Shown piece after piece: positions 31,778 to 41,349 of a stretch of DNA of 64,000 nucleotides. Every line of letters starts with the position of its first letter. Position 1 is the first letter of the stretch. The notes under the pieces are model-generated. The model was not told where the DNA came from and did not search any database. It saw only the letters and a program-made list of their open reading frames with translations. The DNA comes from Acidobacteriota bacterium (GTDB lineage Bacteria > Acidobacteriota > Thermoanaerobaculia > Multivoradales > Multivoraceae): contig JAJCXN010000046.1 of the NCBI GenBank assembly GCA_029263415.1, positions 62,001 through 126,000 on the forward strand. Direction: 5' to 3'. The position numbers and the translations under genes were made by a program.

Positions 31778-32247
31778 GACGCAGTGACTGGCTCTTGCGC
31801 AGCTGCAGTCGTCTCGTCCGCCGACCAGCGCTTCTCCCACGTCCCGCGGATCAGGAGATAGACCGCTAACCCGGCCGGCCCCAGCATAAAGGTCATCAAC
31901 AGGCACGGAATCACCAGCAGGTGAGGAACCCCGACGCGCTGCGAGTCGCGCACTTCCCAAGCGCCGATGAACAAATCAAAGGCGAGGTAATGAATCCAGC
32001 CAACCAGAAGAGACCACTCACTCTGGAAGAGAATCGACACGCCCTCGAGCGATCCGAAGCTGCCGCCCTCGGCCCCTTCGCCAAACTTGGCGACAAGGAT
32101 CCCGAAGTAGAGCAGGCCAAGCAGCAAGGGAATGACCATCCCAGCGATAACGTCTCTGCCCATCCGAAAACGCGGCAGAAAGACCAGTAGAAACCATCCA
32201 GGCAGCACTGAAGCGTTGGCGATCGAGAAGACTTGAGAAGCGTCCAT
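31774..32247 (-). CDS. ABA4-like membrane protein (DUF4281)
   Basis: A 157 aa protein with four membrane helices. The blocks FSIANASVLPGWFLLVFLP, HYLAFDLFIGAWEVRD and PCLLMTFMLGPAGLAVYLL match the ABA DEFICIENT 4-like family, whose plant members take part in neoxanthin formation. The bacterial role is not established. It is the first gene of a tightly coupled pair with the six-TM protein. No carotenoid genes are in the window. Confidence 0.82.
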   Translation of the reverse strand: MDASQVFSIANASVLPGWFLLVFLPRFRMGRDVIAGMVIPLLLGLLYFGILVAKFGEGAEGGSFGSLEGVSILFQSEWSLLVGWIHYLAFDLFIGAWEVRDSQRVGVPHLLVIPCLLMTFMLGPAGLAVYLLIRGTWEKRWSADETTAAAQEPVTAS

Positions 32248-32467
32248 ATGGTCTCCGCTGGAGCGTGTAAAGGAGCACCGTCGACGAGAGCCTCAAGTCC
32301 ACTTGGGTCCCGTTGTCGATAGCCACGTTGGTGACGCTCATATGTTGAGGTGGGTGTGTGGTCTATCCTACCCGGCACTGCTACATTCGTTTCCTCCCAC
32401 CCTCCTCGGTCGGCCGCGAGCCAACCCCCTCCTCCCCACAGTTCAGTTCCCAATCTTAGGAGTTGCC

Positions 32468-33994
32468 ATGAATGTAGGCCGCCTATCCATCGATAACGTC
32501 GTGAACTTCGGCGAGTACAAGAGCCTGCACTACCTCGGCCAGGACTTCACCAACACCGAACGCATGGAGTACGCCTCTGCTCTGGCTCAGGCATTGCGCG
32601 ATCGTGGCATCGGGGTCAACGATCGGGTGATGGTGATGATGCTCAACTCGCCAGAGGTTTTGGGCGCATTTCAAGCGGTGTGGAAGCTCGGCGCTGTGAT
32701 CATTCCGGTAACTCCCCAGCTCGGACCTGCCGAAGTCGAGTTCATGCTGCGCGACTCAGAAGCCAAGGTGATCCTGACCGGTGGCCCGCTCGCGCCGATG
32801 TTGGGTCAAGCGGTGGGCAATCAAGAGGGCACGCCCGAAGTCTTGGTGCTCGGACCGGTCGAAGCGGAAGGCACGACCAATATCGCCGCAGAGGTCGAGG
32901 CTGCAAGGGGCAAGTTGCCCTGGGACTACCTCACCGATCGTGACGACGACGACCTGGCGCTGCTGCTCTATACCTCGGGCACCACTGGCAACCCCAAGGG
33001 GGTCATGCTCACCCACAAAAACATGGACTCGAACGCTCGCGCGGTCGAGGAGATGAGCACCGGCGGCGTTGAGCCGTTTGAGCGCTTCTTGCACGTCTTG
33101 CCGCTCTCGCACTCGTACGGCGTGCTGATGATGAACCTCGGCTACTTGATGGGCACGGTGAGCGTGATGCTGCCGATGTTCGACCTGGCCACGGTCTTCA
33201 AAACTCTTGAGGCACACAAGGTTCAGAACTTCTCGGTGGTGCCCACCATCTTGACCTACATGCTCAACTTCCCGCCGCGCAGTGAATTCGATCTCTCGAC
33301 GCTCAAGAAGGTGAACTCAGGCGGAGCGGCGCTCCCCAACGAGGTCCGGCTCGCCTTCGAGAAGGAGTTCGGTTGCGTGGTCAAGGAAGGCTACGGGATG
33401 TCCGAATGCGCGCCGTCCGCTACCGGCTACAACGACGATGAGGACTATCGACCCGGCTCGATCGGCCGCGCGATTCCGGGTGTGACGATCAGTATTCGCG
33501 ATGCTTCGAACGACGAGTTGCCGCGCGGCGAAACCGGTGAGATCTGTATCCAAGGTCCCAACGTCATGCTCGGCTACTGGAATCTCCCAGATGTCACCGA
33601 GAAGACGCTCGCGGGTGGTTGGCTGCACTCAGGCGATGTTGGACACATGGACGATGAGAGTTATGTCTTCATCACTGACCGAATGAAAGATCTGATCATC
33701 AAGGGCGGCGAGAACATCTCTCCCCGAGAGATCGAGGAGGCGATCTATCAGATGGACTCGATCGCTGAGGTGGCTGTCTTTGGCATCCCCAGCAACACCT
33801 TTGGCGAGGAAATCTGCGCGGCGATCGTCGCACGCGAAGGCGCCGAAGTAACCCTCGAGGGCGTGCGCGCGCACTGTGCCGGAGTGATCACAAAGTTCAA
33901 GCTACCGAGCAAAGTGGTGTTGATGGCGGATTTGCCCAAGAGCGCGAACGGCAAGGTCTTGAAGCGGGCACTGCGGGAGCAGATCTCGGAGTAA
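32468..33994 (+). CDS. AMP-dependent acyl-CoA ligase (fatty-acid/carboxylic-acid CoA ligase)
   Basis: A 508 aa adenylate-forming enzyme that activates a carboxylic acid with ATP and transfers it to CoA. Motifs in order are the P-loop LLYTSGTTGNPKGVMLTH, the A5 block GYGMSECAP, the A7/A8 hinge HSGDVGHMDDE ... ITDRMKDLIIKGGENISP, and the C-terminal lysine block KSANGKVLKR. The ATG at 32468 has AGGAG 7 nt upstream; longer in-frame starts run through non-conserved sequence. Chain-length preference is unknown. A stand-alone gene, divergent from the ABA4-like pair. Confidence 0.93.
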   Translation: MNVGRLSIDNVVNFGEYKSLHYLGQDFTNTERMEYASALAQALRDRGIGVNDRVMVMMLNSPEVLGAFQAVWKLGAVIIPVTPQLGPAEVEFMLRDSEAKVILTGGPLAPMLGQAVGNQEGTPEVLVLGPVEAEGTTNIAAEVEAARGKLPWDYLTDRDDDDLALLLYTSGTTGNPKGVMLTHKNMDSNARAVEEMSTGGVEPFERFLHVLPLSHSYGVLMMNLGYLMGTVSVMLPMFDLATVFKTLEAHKVQNFSVVPTILTYMLNFPPRSEFDLSTLKKVNSGGAALPNEVRLAFEKEFGCVVKEGYGMSECAPSATGYNDDEDYRPGSIGRAIPGVTISIRDASNDELPRGETGEICIQGPNVMLGYWNLPDVTEKTLAGGWLHSGDVGHMDDESYVFITDRMKDLIIKGGENISPREIEEAIYQMDSIAEVAVFGIPSNTFGEEICAAIVAREGAEVTLEGVRAHCAGVITKFKLPSKVVLMADLPKSANGKVLKRALREQISE

Positions 33995-34204
33995 GGAGTT
34001 TGATCCAGCAGCAGCACAGGCCGCTCGAACGGAGTTGATGCACGCCACTCTCTGCCGCTGCCCGCCGGAAGGCGCGGGCGGAGGCCACGCGCCTCGCGGG
34101 GATTTCCCGATCGTGCGGAGGCACTGTTCTCCAATCCACGCTACGCTCTTTTGCCCCAACTCGAACCCGGCTCAGCAACGGCCCCAGTAACACCCAAAGG
34201 ATCA

Positions 34205-34801
34205 ATGCGCTCAACCACCCTTGCAATCGCAGCCACCCTAGCGCTTGTCGCTCTGCTAGCGTCCGCCCTGGAGTCTCAGGACCGAAGGAAGAGTCCGCGC
34301 GGACAAGCAGCAACGGAAGTCGCAGGCAAGTGGATTTCGGTGGAATACGGACGCCCGATCCTGCGCGGACGACGTGGGGTCTTTGGCGAAGGTGAGGAGT
34401 ACGGCAAGAAGGTCGGGGCGGGCGCGCCTGTGTGGCGCGTTGGCGCTGATAAGAGCACCCGCCTCACCACCCACCATGCGCTGACAATCGGCGGCAAGAC
34501 AGTGCCCGCAGGCGAGTACAGCCTGTTCATCAACCTCAAGAGTGCTGCAGAGTGGGAGTTGATCTTGTCCGAATGGGGCGCCATGGAGATCTTCAGTCGA
34601 GATGATAAAGACAACCTCTGGGGAGCCTATGGCTACACCCCTGACAAGGATGTAGTGCGGGCCTCGATGACCGTGTCCACCCTGCCGAGCTCAGTCGATC
34701 AGCTCACCCTCGGCTTCGCCGACGTTACCGAACAAGGTGGCAAGCTCACCGTTTGGTGGGATGACACCACGAGCTCTATCGACTTCAGCGTCATCAAATA
34801 G
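34205..34801 (+). CDS. Secreted DUF2911 protein
   Basis: A 198 aa exported protein with a signal peptide (STTLAIAATLALVALLASA). The DUF2911 blocks are ISVEYGRPILRGRRGVFG, WRVGADKSTRLTTHHALTIGG and PAGEYSLFINL ... WELILSEWGA. The family is common in Bacteroidetes and Acidobacteriota and has no assigned activity; its fold is predicted to be beta-sandwich-like. The ATG at 34205 has AAGGA just upstream. The methyltransferase gene starts 10 nt after its stop. Confidence 0.9.
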   Translation: MRSTTLAIAATLALVALLASALESQDRRKSPRGQAATEVAGKWISVEYGRPILRGRRGVFGEGEEYGKKVGAGAPVWRVGADKSTRLTTHHALTIGGKTVPAGEYSLFINLKSAAEWELILSEWGAMEIFSRDDKDNLWGAYGYTPDKDVVRASMTVSTLPSSVDQLTLGFADVTEQGGKLTVWWDDTTSSIDFSVIK

Positions 34802-34811
34802 GCACTGCGCC

Positions 34812-35417
34812 ATGGTGAGCATTTATTCGACCGATCGCGGCGTCGAAGAGTACGTTGCGATGTGCGAGGGCCAAGACGGTCGCGCACTCATTGATCGGCT
34901 CTGTCAACTGATCCCGGTCGGCTCGAAGGTGCTTGAGCTGGGCTCAGGCCCGGGCATCGATCTATTGATTCTCGCTGAGTTCTTCTCGGTCACTGGCTCG
35001 GATCCGTCGCCCGCATTTAGACGTCGCTTCGCACGGCTCCACGATGACGAAGGCATCGACTACCTCGACCTTGGAGCGCAAGACCTCGGGGTCGCTGACC
35101 CTGCTCATCTCTACGCCGCGATCTACAGCAACAAGGTGTTGCACCACCTAAGCCCCGATGAACACCAAGCGACCCTCGTCGCACAGCGACGCCTTCTCAC
35201 ATCAGGTGGAGTCGTCGTGCACAGCTATTGGTGCGGCCAGAACGTAGAGCAGCACGGCGGCATGCTCTTTCACCAGTACACCGCTGATGCACTCGAACAG
35301 CTGTGGCAGGCCAACGACACGGTGAGCGGCAAACCGGCGTGGACGGTGCTCGACATCACTGCCTATTCGGAACTGGGCTTCGAAGACTCGCTCTGTCTCA
35401 CGGCTCGCGCGACCTAG
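34812..35417 (+). CDS. Class I SAM-dependent methyltransferase
   Basis: A 201 aa cytosolic protein. SAM-binding motif I is VLELGSGPGIDLLILA (about 40-55), then SVTGSDPSPAFRRR (motif II, acidic ribose contact), IYSNKVLHHLSPDE (motif IV) and LLTSGGVVVHSYW (motif VI). The substrate cannot be inferred. The ATG at 34812 starts 10 nt downstream of the DUF2911 gene, so the two are likely co-transcribed. Confidence 0.83.
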   Translation: MVSIYSTDRGVEEYVAMCEGQDGRALIDRLCQLIPVGSKVLELGSGPGIDLLILAEFFSVTGSDPSPAFRRRFARLHDDEGIDYLDLGAQDLGVADPAHLYAAIYSNKVLHHLSPDEHQATLVAQRRLLTSGGVVVHSYWCGQNVEQHGGMLFHQYTADALEQLWQANDTVSGKPAWTVLDITAYSELGFEDSLCLTARAT

Positions 35418-35517
35418 ATCGCCAACCACCCACCCGGCCGCCCCATTGGCACCACGGGCCCAAAGCACGCTACGATGTTGGCTCCCCAACCAACAACCCA
35501 AGGCTCACCAAGCCGTG

Positions 35518-37326
35518 ATGCAAGACCTCCTCTTTGTAGAAGGCGCTCGACGTTTCGTCCTGCGACTGCGATGGCATTCCAGTGCCTTCGGCACCGTTGC
35601 GGTCGTGGTGTGTATCGTTCTGGTGTCGTGCCGATCGGACGAAGCGTCCACTAACGACACAACAGCGGCCAGGCCTAGCCTGTTCGAAGACGTCACCGCC
35701 ACGACCGGTCTGAACTTCGTTCATGAGACCGGTACGCGCGTTTCCCTCGCTATGCCCGGCATCATGGCCGGTGGAGGCGCAGTGTTCGACTACGACAATG
35801 ACGGCGACCTCGACCTCTACTTTGTTCAATCGGGGAACGCCCTGCCCGGCGACATCCAAGAAGCCGATCAGCCGACACCGCCCAACCAGCTGTACCGTCA
35901 AGACAGCGACGGGACCTTCCACAACGCCACGATCGAGTCCGCAAGTGGAGACACCGGCTACGGCATGGGCGCAACGGTCGGCGACATTGACAACGACGGC
36001 GACCTCGATCTGTTCGTCAGCAACTTCGGCGAAGACGTGCTCCTGCGCAACAACGCCGATGGCACATTCACCGACACCACGCACGCTGCCGGAATCGCAA
36101 ACCCCGGCTGGTCGATGTCGTCAGCGTTCCTCGACTACAACCGAGATGGTTTTCTCGATCTCTACGTGACCCGCTATGTGCGCTACGACCCGGCAATCGT
36201 GTGCACCTTGGAGAACGGGCGCCAGGAATACTGCGGACCAACCGCCTTTGCCGGTGAGCACGATCTGCTCTACCGCAACCAAGGCAACGGCACGTTCACC
36301 GATGTCAGCGTCCAAGCCGGTCTGCAGACCGTTCGCGATGCGGGGCTCGGCGTGGTGGCGGCGGATCTTGATGCAGACGGCTGGATCGATCTCTATGTCG
36401 CCAACGACGCAGATCCCAACAACCTCTGGATCAATCAAGGCGACGGTACCTTCGTCGACCGAGCCGTCATGCTCGGAGTTGCCTATAACCGCTACGGCGC
36501 GAGCGAAGCCGGCATGGGCGTCGCAATCGCTGATGTCGATGCGAACGGCCACCTTGATCTATTTGTCACGCATCTCATTGAGGAGTCCAACACGCTTTAC
36601 ACAAGCCTCGGCACCGGCGGATTCACTGACGGCACGGCGGCCGCAGGCCTTGGAATCGCAAGCCTGGATCTCACTGGCTTTGGCACAGCATTCTTTGATT
36701 ACGACAACGACGGCACACTCGACTCTGCGGTTGTCAACGGCGCGGTCAAGCGACGACCGCGACCCCACAACAACGCAACAGCAGAGCAATCCGCCGGTTT
36801 CTGGGGCGCCTACGCCGAGCCCAACCTCCTCTTTCGGGGCCAAAGCGACGGTTCCTTCGCTGCCATCCAGAACGACTGCGGAAGCTATTGCAGTGAGGCC
36901 CTGGTCTCCAGAGCGCTGATGCCAGCAGACCTCGACCAAGATGGAGGCCTCGATCTGGTGGTGACCGGGATTGAGCAGCGCCCAAGGGTTTACCGCAACC
37001 GTGCCCAACGAGGCAACTGGATCGGCGTCCGAGTGCTCCTTCCTGAGTTCAACCGCGAAGCACTCGGCGCCACGCTCGCGGCTTGGACCGGCAACACCTG
37101 CGCCGTGCGCGCAGTCTCACCAATCGGCGGTTACCTCACCGGCGGCCACGCCACCGTGCATCTAGGCCTCGGAACAAACGCCACCGTTGAACGCTTCGAG
37201 GTACTTTGGCCGAACGGGGAAACAGAACGTTTTGTAGGAGCAGCCGCGGGGACCATCGTTGACCTCGCCAAGGGCGACGGGCAACACACGCCAGGACCAT
37301 CTTGGACGGAGCCGTGCATCCGATGA
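35518..37326 (+). CDS. FG-GAP/VCBS repeat lipoprotein with ASPIC/UnbV C-terminal domain (CRTAC1-like), copy 1
   Basis: A 602 aa envelope lipoprotein. A lipobox-type signal (VVVCIVLVSC) is followed by FG-GAP-like calcium-binding repeats (DYDNDGDLDLYF, DIDNDGDLDLFV, DYNRDGFLDLYV, DLDADGWIDLYV, DVDANGHLDLFV, DLDQDGGLDLVV) that form an integrin-like propeller. The last 110 residues are an ASPIC/UnbV domain (GNWIGVRVLL ... GGYLTGGHATVHLGLG ... VLWPNGE). Calcium-dependent surface binding is the likely role. The ATG of the TPR lipoprotein overlaps its TGA (ATGA), so the two are coupled. Confidence 0.9.
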   Translation: MQDLLFVEGARRFVLRLRWHSSAFGTVAVVVCIVLVSCRSDEASTNDTTAARPSLFEDVTATTGLNFVHETGTRVSLAMPGIMAGGGAVFDYDNDGDLDLYFVQSGNALPGDIQEADQPTPPNQLYRQDSDGTFHNATIESASGDTGYGMGATVGDIDNDGDLDLFVSNFGEDVLLRNNADGTFTDTTHAAGIANPGWSMSSAFLDYNRDGFLDLYVTRYVRYDPAIVCTLENGRQEYCGPTAFAGEHDLLYRNQGNGTFTDVSVQAGLQTVRDAGLGVVAADLDADGWIDLYVANDADPNNLWINQGDGTFVDRAVMLGVAYNRYGASEAGMGVAIADVDANGHLDLFVTHLIEESNTLYTSLGTGGFTDGTAAAGLGIASLDLTGFGTAFFDYDNDGTLDSAVVNGAVKRRPRPHNNATAEQSAGFWGAYAEPNLLFRGQSDGSFAAIQNDCGSYCSEALVSRALMPADLDQDGGLDLVVTGIEQRPRVYRNRAQRGNWIGVRVLLPEFNREALGATLAAWTGNTCAVRAVSPIGGYLTGGHATVHLGLGTNATVERFEVLWPNGETERFVGAAAGTIVDLAKGDGQHTPGPSWTEPCIR

Positions 37327-39014
37327 CCACAAGGCGCCTTCATACGATTCTCCTGGCCCTCTTCGTGATCCCCTTGTGCGGGTGCCAGCAAGCTGCCGAC
37401 CCACCATCACCCGACCTTGAGGGCGCGGAGGCAGCTGTCCAGCAGGAGCTAGAAAAGCGGCGCACCCAAGTTCTGTCTGAGCCCGAAGATGGCGGCAAAT
37501 GGGGTCGCTACGGCATGGCCCTCGATGTGCACGGCTACCGGGCGGAGGCTGAGATCGCCTACCGTCGCGCTATCCAACTCAGTCCCACCCAGGCCAAATG
37601 GCCCTACTTTCTCGGGACAATCCTCGAGGTCACCGAACCGCATGAGGCTGTCCTCTGGTATCGAAGGACGGTTGATCTACGCCCCGGCTACGCGCCGTCT
37701 CGTCTCACGCTAGCCAAGGCTCTCGAACGCTTGAACCAAAACGAGGAAGCCGCCCAGCACTACCGCCGGGCGGTTGAACTCGAACCCAAGAATCCCTTCG
37801 GTCATCTCGGCCTCGGCCAGATGGCGCTCGACAAAGGCGATCTTGTAGCAGCGATCCGCCACATGGAAACAGCCGTCACGATCAATCCGAAGGTGCACGC
37901 GACGCTCTCCGCTCTGGCCCAAGCACGACTGCGCAACGGTGAAGGAGCCGAGGCCGAGCGACTAGCAGCTGCGGCGCAGGATCTCCCCAGAAAGACCTAT
38001 CGGCCGGACGCGCTCAAAGCGGAGCTCGCAGAAGAGTCTGTCGATCGCGCCGGTCGCATGAGTCGAGCGGTCACCTACCGAGACGTGGGCCAGCTCGAAC
38101 GTGCTTTGGGGCTGGCTCAAAGCGCTGCAGCGGCTTCGCCACAGCACGCTGGGGCAGCTCTCCTGGTGGCTGACATCAACGAGAGACTGGGCAACCACGC
38201 AGTAGCCCTGGCTGAAGCGAAGCGGGCGGCGGCGATCTCACCCGACCTGCAAGGACTTAGAGAATTGCAAGCGCGTGTGCTGTTTGAGACTGACAACTTC
38301 GACGACGCCTCGAAGGCAGCCAGAGCAGCGCTCGAACAGAACGCACTGAGCGCTGACGCGCATCTGGTCTTAGGCCGTGTCGCTCAAGCGCGAGGCGATG
38401 AAGCCGCTGCGGTGCGACACCTACGCCGTGCCCTCACATCGCAACCCCAAGAGCTAGAGTGGCGTCTCGCGCTCGCTCAGGCTCTGTCGGGTCTCGGCCG
38501 CCTACAAGAGGCCGAGAACGAGTTGGTGACAATCGTCGAGACCGACTCCACCAATGCCGATGCATGGACCGGACTAGGGCACACTCGACTGGCACTCAAG
38601 CGTGACCGCGAGGCGATCGAGGCCTTCGATAGGGCGCTTGCCGCTGGCGGCGGGGATTCCGCACTGGCGGGACTCGTTCAGGCCATGTTCTCGAACGCAG
38701 GACCGCTGGCAACGAAGCGGCGGCTCGAATTGCATTTGGCCCAGAATCCGGACGATGTCGTTGCGTCACTTCTCTTCAGTGACTTTCTCGCTGCGGAGGG
38801 GAAGCATCAAGAAGCTAGGGCGATGCTTCAACGACTGTCGGACCAGCACCCGCGGCGGGCGGACCTGTGGCTTCAACTTGGGCACCTAGAACTTGCCACT
38901 GGTGACCGACAAGCGGCCACCGCTGCGTTCGAGCAGGCACTCGCACACAGCGACGGCATGGAGCTGCGCGGTTTAGCGCAGCACGGAATGCAACTCGCGG
39001 GCGGCCAGTTCTAG
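37323..39014 (+). CDS. TPR-repeat lipoprotein
   Basis: A 563 aa exported protein with a lipobox (LLALFVIPLCGC) and at least ten tetratricopeptide-like helix pairs through the rest of its length (for example HGYRAEAEIAYRRAIQLSP, NEEAAQHYRRAVELEPKNP, DRQAATAAFEQALAHS). Its ATG lies in the 4-nt ATGA overlap with the upstream FG-GAP/UnbV gene. TPR scaffolds bind partner proteins, so a complex with one or both FG-GAP lipoproteins is a reasonable inference. No enzyme motif is visible. Confidence 0.9.
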   Translation: MTTRRLHTILLALFVIPLCGCQQAADPPSPDLEGAEAAVQQELEKRRTQVLSEPEDGGKWGRYGMALDVHGYRAEAEIAYRRAIQLSPTQAKWPYFLGTILEVTEPHEAVLWYRRTVDLRPGYAPSRLTLAKALERLNQNEEAAQHYRRAVELEPKNPFGHLGLGQMALDKGDLVAAIRHMETAVTINPKVHATLSALAQARLRNGEGAEAERLAAAAQDLPRKTYRPDALKAELAEESVDRAGRMSRAVTYRDVGQLERALGLAQSAAAASPQHAGAALLVADINERLGNHAVALAEAKRAAAISPDLQGLRELQARVLFETDNFDDASKAARAALEQNALSADAHLVLGRVAQARGDEAAAVRHLRRALTSQPQELEWRLALAQALSGLGRLQEAENELVTIVETDSTNADAWTGLGHTRLALKRDREAIEAFDRALAAGGGDSALAGLVQAMFSNAGPLATKRRLELHLAQNPDDVVASLLFSDFLAAEGKHQEARAMLQRLSDQHPRRADLWLQLGHLELATGDRQAATAAFEQALAHSDGMELRGLAQHGMQLAGGQF

Positions 39015-39024
39015 GGAACCAGCT

Positions 39025-41307
39025 CTATCCGTTGGGCGTTTGCTCGACAAGACTCAGTGCGTCGCCACCCTCGATGATCCGATAGTGCTGGTCGAGGACG
39101 GCGCTCGAGAACGACTGAGTGAGGTCGCTGGTCGGCCAGTAGATCTCGAGTTGATCGATGCGACTGGCATTCCCTAGCCCGAGGATCTGCCGCAAAGGGT
39201 TGGAGCCAAAACTACCGCCGCTGTTGACGTGTTTATAGATCGAGCGCCGCTTGCCTTCCTCGGTGACATCTACCCGAATACGCACCCCGATCGCCGAGCG
39301 GTTGGATTTGACTCCAACGAGATCCAGCGTCAGCCATCGATTGCCAAAACCTGGATTCTCATAGAGCGCATCGCTAGCCCGATCGCCAGGGTAAGCGCCG
39401 CCCATCTGAGCGAATAGGTCTTGATCACCATCGTTGTCGAAGTCGGCAAAGGCGATCGAATGGCCCTTCTGCAGGTGACCGAAACCGCCTTCCAAGGTGA
39501 CGTCGGAGAACAGGCTCCCGGCGAGGTTGCGATACATAACGTTGGGAGTCACGGCTTCATAGTCGGGATAGCCGGTGCCGAGGTAAAAATCGAGATACCC
39601 GTCGTTGTCGATGTCACCGAAGTTCGCACCCATCGGTAGCAAGAAGAGATCGAGCCCCACCTTTGAGGCAACATTCTCGAAGCCACCGTTGCCAATCCCT
39701 CGGTACAAGTGCGGCATCTCGAATGGGATCTCCGCTCCAAAATAGCTGGCCGCCACCGCGGCCAAGGCGTCGGTCTCACCCTTGTAGCTCGGAACGTAAA
39801 GATCGAGCTGGCCGTCGTTGTCGTAGTCCCAGAACCACACCGGAAAGCTATCCACCGGCCCGGCGACGCCAAGCTCGGCTGCGACGTCGGTGAAGGTGCC
39901 ATCCCGGTTGTTGCGATAGAGGAGGTTTTTGCCTTGCATGGTCGAAACATACAGATCCGCGAAGCGATCGCCATTGGTATCGCCCCAGATCACACCTTTG
40001 ACGAAACCGCGGTGGTCCACTCCGGCGCTTGCCGCAACATCAGTGAACGTGCCGTCGCCGTTGTTCCTAAACAGCTGACACGGTCCGTCGAAATGCTGCT
40101 CGCCGTCTTCGTTGCCGATGTAGAGATCAACATCGCCGTCGTTGTCATAGTCAGCCCAGGCCGCGGTCTGCGTCGGGTAGTGAGCATCGCCTAGGCCCGC
40201 ATCGAAGGTGACGTCGGTGAAGTGGCCCTCGCCGTCGTTACTGAGCAACGAATTCGGATGACGGCCGCCGCCTGAAAGCCAGGCACCACGCAGAATGAAG
40301 GCGTCGAGATCGCCGTCGTTGTCGTAGTCAGCTTGCACCACATTGAGACCTCCGTAGAGACCGTCGATACCAGCGGATGCGGTTTGGTTCGAGAAGTCAA
40401 GGCCGCCCTCGTTGCGGAAGAACTGGGCTTGGCCTGCTGCGTCAAAAGTGGTGGTCAGAATGTCGAGGTAGCCATCGCCGGTGAAGTCATCAACCACCAC
40501 TCCGCCGAACAGATTCTGAGTAGCCACGCCTAGATCCGGAGCTCGATTGATGAACCGCGGAAAATCCTCGCCCGAGCCGAAGACCTCTTCTGGAATCCGG
40601 TATGGCTCAGGCACCCCGCGTGGGTACTGGCCAAGAGTCATGTAGGCCACGTTGAGCAACCACACCGCCTTCAAACTCACTGGATGATCGTTTGGGGATG
40701 CCGCAAGAACCTGCTCGAAGTAGAGGATCGCGTTTCTTGAACCTTCCTGATCGGTGTGCACGCCCGCGCCTCGAATCGGCAGGATGCAGCTCTCGGCGTT
40801 GTGTTGCACCGCACAGTTCTGGGTCTCTCCGAAGCGCAGCCAAGCGATCCCGGTGCGGAAAATCGCCCTCACCGCCTCCTCTGAAGAGACCGACTCCGCG
40901 AGCTCGGGCATCAGCGCGTAGGCGGCCTCGAAGTGGTCGATCGCCGCGCGCTCTAGGCCTTGCTTGATCTCCTCATTGGCCAGACCCGTGAGCGCGCGCC
41001 AACGCTCGGGCGGTTCTGCTCCTTGCGGTAGTTGGTCGAGCACCTGGCGGGCGAAGCGCAGACCTCGGTCGCCCTGGAACATGTTCTCGTCGGGCGTTCG
41101 TTGACGGATCAGCTCAAGCTCGTGGAGCATGCGCTGGTGACCAGCGGGGCGCTCCTTCGGAACCGCCGCAAGAGACGCCGCAGAAGACGCCGCTGGTTCC
41201 CGGCTCTGCTGGGCCGTGTCTAGCTTCTCGCCCGGCGCACACGCGACAACCAACGCCGCGAGTAGCACTGAACCAAGAACCCGGATGCGGGACCGTTCTA
41301 GCGTCAA
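39025..41307 (-). CDS. FG-GAP/VCBS repeat lipoprotein with ASPIC/UnbV C-terminal domain, copy 2
   Basis: A 760 aa lipoprotein (lipobox VLLAALVVAC). About 220 helical, TPR-like residues come first (LTGLANEEIKQGLERAAIDHFEAAYALMP, partial), then FG-GAP repeats (DFTGDGYLDILT, DYDNDGDLDAFI, DYDNDGDVDLYI, DTNGDRFADLYV, DYDNDGQLDLYV, DIDNDGYLDFYL, DFDNDGDQDLFA) and a C-terminal ASPIC/UnbV domain (NRWLTLDLVGVKSNRSAIGV ... LEIYWPTS). I prefer the TTG at 41307, which has GGAGG 8 nt upstream; a GTG at 41322 would put that ribosome-binding site inside the gene. It converges on the TPR lipoprotein gene. Its TPR-like plus FG-GAP fusion mirrors the two separate genes next door. Confidence 0.88.
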   Translation of the reverse strand: MTLERSRIRVLGSVLLAALVVACAPGEKLDTAQQSREPAASSAASLAAVPKERPAGHQRMLHELELIRQRTPDENMFQGDRGLRFARQVLDQLPQGAEPPERWRALTGLANEEIKQGLERAAIDHFEAAYALMPELAESVSSEEAVRAIFRTGIAWLRFGETQNCAVQHNAESCILPIRGAGVHTDQEGSRNAILYFEQVLAASPNDHPVSLKAVWLLNVAYMTLGQYPRGVPEPYRIPEEVFGSGEDFPRFINRAPDLGVATQNLFGGVVVDDFTGDGYLDILTTTFDAAGQAQFFRNEGGLDFSNQTASAGIDGLYGGLNVVQADYDNDGDLDAFILRGAWLSGGGRHPNSLLSNDGEGHFTDVTFDAGLGDAHYPTQTAAWADYDNDGDVDLYIGNEDGEQHFDGPCQLFRNNGDGTFTDVAASAGVDHRGFVKGVIWGDTNGDRFADLYVSTMQGKNLLYRNNRDGTFTDVAAELGVAGPVDSFPVWFWDYDNDGQLDLYVPSYKGETDALAAVAASYFGAEIPFEMPHLYRGIGNGGFENVASKVGLDLFLLPMGANFGDIDNDGYLDFYLGTGYPDYEAVTPNVMYRNLAGSLFSDVTLEGGFGHLQKGHSIAFADFDNDGDQDLFAQMGGAYPGDRASDALYENPGFGNRWLTLDLVGVKSNRSAIGVRIRVDVTEEGKRRSIYKHVNSGGSFGSNPLRQILGLGNASRIDQLEIYWPTSDLTQSFSSAVLDQHYRIIEGGDALSLVEQTPNG

Positions 41308-41349
41308 CTCTTCAACCTCCACAGCGCGAAGCGCTCTTCGTCCGTGCGA

